Positions 21,703-23,409 of a stretch of DNA of 23,409 nt are shown here, one piece after another. The notes below the pieces were generated by a model that was given only the letters and a program-made list of their open reading frames with translations, searched no databases and was not told the origin of the DNA. Origin of the DNA: an uncultured Lachnospira sp. (GTDB taxonomy: Bacteria; Bacillota; Clostridia; Lachnospirales; Lachnospiraceae); NCBI GenBank assembly GCA_910585095.1, contig CAJUBU010000031.1, positions 5,500 to 28,908 on the forward strand, written 5' to 3'. Within the stretch, counting starts at the first letter, position 1. Each line of letters opens with the position of its first letter. Both the position numbers and the translations under genes were made by a program.

Positions 21703-22257
21703 ATGGCTTTAGTACAAAAAATTGTAAATTATGAATATACAATTGATGATATTTATGCTTTACCAGAAGGACAAAGAGCGGAATTAATTGAGGGACAAAT
21801 GTATATGATGGCAACACCAAGCAGAAAGCATCAAAAAGTTTCTAGTTATTTGCATAATGAGATTTATAATTTTATTAAAGATCATAATGGAGATTGTGAA
21901 GTTTATGCAGCTCCATTTGCAGTATTTTTAAATGCAGATAATAAAACATATGTAGAACCAGATATTTCTGTAATTTGTGATAAAGATAAATTAAATGACA
22001 AAGGTTGTAATGGTGCGCCTGATTGTATTATTGAAATTGTTTCACCAACAAGCAGACAGATGGATTATTATAAAAAATTGTTTCAATATCGTATGGCAAA
22101 TGTTAAAGAATATTGGGTAGTTGATCCAGATAAAGAGATTATAACCGTTTATAATTTTGAACAGGATATAATGGAAGAATATACCTTTTCGGATGTTGTA
22201 AAAGTTGGAATTTATGAAGATTTGGAAATTGATTTTTCCAAGATCAATATTAATTAA
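21703..22257 (+). CDS. Uma2-family (DUF820) putative nuclease
   Basis: 184 residues from ATG 21703, chosen because AAAAAAGGAGG ends ten bases upstream; the longer open frame to 21661 has no signal. All Uma2 landmarks are visible: YALPEGQRAELIEGQMYMMA (E27/E30), EPDISVI with D87, PDCIIEIVSPTS with E111, YYKKLFQYRMANVKEYWVVD with K124/K125. The length is typical. The fold is restriction-endonuclease-like; biological role unknown. A strong terminator follows. Confidence 0.93.
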   Translation: MALVQKIVNYEYTIDDIYALPEGQRAELIEGQMYMMATPSRKHQKVSSYLHNEIYNFIKDHNGDCEVYAAPFAVFLNADNKTYVEPDISVICDKDKLNDKGCNGAPDCIIEIVSPTSRQMDYYKKLFQYRMANVKEYWVVDPDKEIITVYNFEQDIMEEYTFSDVVKVGIYEDLEIDFSKININ

Positions 22258-22294
22258 TAATAATTAACATACAAAATAAATAAAAGTAGAAATG

Positions 22295-22318
22295 AACGTC
22301 TAGTTAGGCGTTTTTTTT
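22295..22318 (+). terminator. Terminator after the Uma2 gene
   Basis: AACGTC (22295-22300), TAGTTA loop, GGCGTT (22307-22312) with one G-U pair and a run of T. Confidence 0.85.
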
Positions 22319-22356
22319 ATACAATAAAAATATATTAAAGCAAGGAGAATAAAATT

Positions 22357-23306
22357 ATGGAAAATAATATGTCAAATGTAGTAGAAATGAAAAATGGAAA
22401 TGAAGAACTTTTTAATACAGTAATAGGAAACTTAAAGCCATTTGGTCTTATGAAAGGAAAAGAAAATTTATTAAGTAGTGGTATGATACCTCTTTCACTT
22501 TTTTTGTTGATGAAAGGTATCAAGGATTACGAGAACATAAACATATTAAACGTCTTGTTAAAAATTGGGATATTCGTAAACTTTCGCCAATTATTCTTGT
22601 ACCTCATTATGAAGATTGTTCATTTGCAATTGTTGATGGACAAGGAAGAAGTATAGCTGCAAAAGAACTTGGATATGACAGCTTACAAGCAATTATTCTT
22701 ATGGATGCACCAACAAATCTTAAAGAGCGATTAAAGTTTGAAGCAGAATATTTTATAGGTCAAGATGATGAATGTGAAGGTAAACCATTAGAAAAGCATT
22801 TAGCAAGGGTTATTATTGGAGATAAACCAGCAATTATATTAGATAAGTTATCAAAAAAATATAAGTTTTCATTTGTTAATATGCAAGGAAAACGAACAAA
22901 ATCAATTCTTGGAAGCTATACAGATACATATGCAATAGCTAAAAGTTGTGGTAAAGATTGTTTAGAATTTATTTTTTCTATTATTGAAAATGCAGGCTGG
23001 AATAATGAAACAAATGGATATGCCACATTTGTTATGCGTTCGTTAAAAAATATATGAGTTGCACATGTTGAGAATAGAAAAGAAATACATAAATATCTTT
23101 CAAAGAAGTTACGACAAATGGATCCTGAATTGTTTAGCGCAAATGGAAGGGCATATTATCCAAAAAGAGACCATAGAAAAGCATGTTGTTTATTTCTTGA
23201 GGATATGATTTGTAAAGGACTTGAAATTGAACCTCAAATTTATGCAGAAGATAATAAGATTATTATAAAGTGGACTATAGTTAATAGAGTAGACACATTT
23301 TTGTGA
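22357..23306 (+). pseudogene. Third ParB-superfamily gene, frameshifted and nonsense-mutated
   Basis: ATG 22357 (AAGGAG upstream) starts MENNMSNVVEMKNGNEELFN and runs to MIPLSLF. At the T7 run 22499-22505 one T is missing; the next frame reads FVDERYQGLREHKHIKRLVK, LSPIILVPHYEDCSFAIVDG and GQGRSIAAKELG (GxxR motif of ParB-like domains), then on through KFEAEYFIGQDDECEGKPLE to TGA 23055. The same frame continues VAHVENRKEIHKYLSKKL and YYPKRDHRKACCLFLEDMIC to TGA 23304. The intact protein would be about 316 residues. The stop at 23055 probably replaced TGG. It sits directly before an IS3-type element. Confidence 0.8.
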
Positions 23307-23316
23307 ATTTTTTTAT

Positions 23317-23409
23317 TGAGAACAGAATTAAATCTGTTCCCAATAAGCAGATTTCATTTCATTTGGTGTTAAATATCCAAGAGAACCATGAGGTCGTCGG
23401 GAATTGTAG
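23317..23409 (-). mobile_element. Right end of an IS3-family insertion sequence
   Basis: The transposase end at 23328 is followed on the - strand by a short sequence ending TCTGTTCTCA, a CA end as in IS3 elements, placing the boundary at about 23317. An inverted repeat GAACAGA (23320-23326) / TCTGTTC (23333-23339) lies at this end. The rest of the element is outside the window. Confidence 0.6.
23328..23409 (-). CDS. IS3-family transposase OrfB, C-terminal fragment at window edge
   Basis: The last 26 codons on the - strand read YNSRRPHGSLGYLTPNEMKS then AYWEQI and TAA (23328-23330). YNxRRPHxSLGYLTP is the signature C-terminal motif of the rve/DDE integrase-type OrfB of IS3 elements, placed after the catalytic glutamate. 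The 5' part runs off the window. Transcription points toward the broken ParB-like gene, tail to tail. Confidence 0.9.
   Translation of the reverse strand, partial: YNSRRPHGSLGYLTPNEMKSAYWEQI

Overview
The window is AT-rich DNA with strong AAGGAGG-type ribosome binding sites. Its gene families are typical of clostridial (probably Lachnospiraceae) mobile elements; this taxonomic guess is an inference from gene content. Nearly all of it is accessory DNA, and no housekeeping gene was recognised.

Region 1 (1-8.3 kb, all + strand) is the replication, modification and integration end of a prophage or prophage-like element. It holds the 3' part of a DnaD-type replisome organizer carrying iteron-like repeats, a DnaC-type helicase loader, a RusA resolvase, a beta-class DNA methyltransferase, a PAPS-reductase-family protein, an ASCH-like protein and several small phage accessory genes. 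A Tn916-like excisionase and a tyrosine integrase close the module. The methyltransferase and the PAPS-reductase-like protein both end in a sliding-clamp-like motif (QMNLF, QMNIF). Two accessory genes are broken, one by an in-frame TGA and one by a one-base frameshift. No capsid, terminase or lysis genes are visible.

Region 2 (8.3-9.2 kb) is mostly non-coding. It holds possible integrase-binding repeats and a compact type I toxin-antitoxin locus: a 26-residue hydrophobic toxin on the - strand facing a predicted antisense RNA on the + strand.

Region 3 (9.2-15.2 kb) is a patchwork. It contains a frameshifted multi-pass membrane protein and a membrane-anchored coiled-coil protein with an NPCBM-like C-terminus (both -). 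Next comes the start of a possible peptide-modification cassette (two HxsD-like proteins and an A24 prepilin-peptidase-like gene), cut off where it meets a truncated ParB-like gene tail to tail. A second ParB-superfamily gene follows, broken by a nonsense codon and a 25-bp tandem duplication, then an unrecognised + strand gene.

Region 4 (15.2-23.3 kb, all + strand) is a run of small cassettes separated by terminators. It has a HicA/HicB pair with HicA frameshifted, an intact YefM/YoeB pair, an orphan HicB-like antitoxin, and a RelB-like antitoxin with a broken YafQ toxin. Small mobile-element proteins, a YjcQ-like protein, two Uma2-type nucleases, one Rpn/PDDEXK_2 nuclease and a third, doubly disrupted ParB-like gene follow. 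The window ends inside the 3' end of an IS3-family transposase on the - strand.

The overall picture is an accessory-gene graveyard next to an integrase. At least ten coding sequences carry nonsense codons, one-base homopolymer indels, small deletions, a duplication or truncating junctions, while the YefM/YoeB addiction pair and the nucleases remain open.
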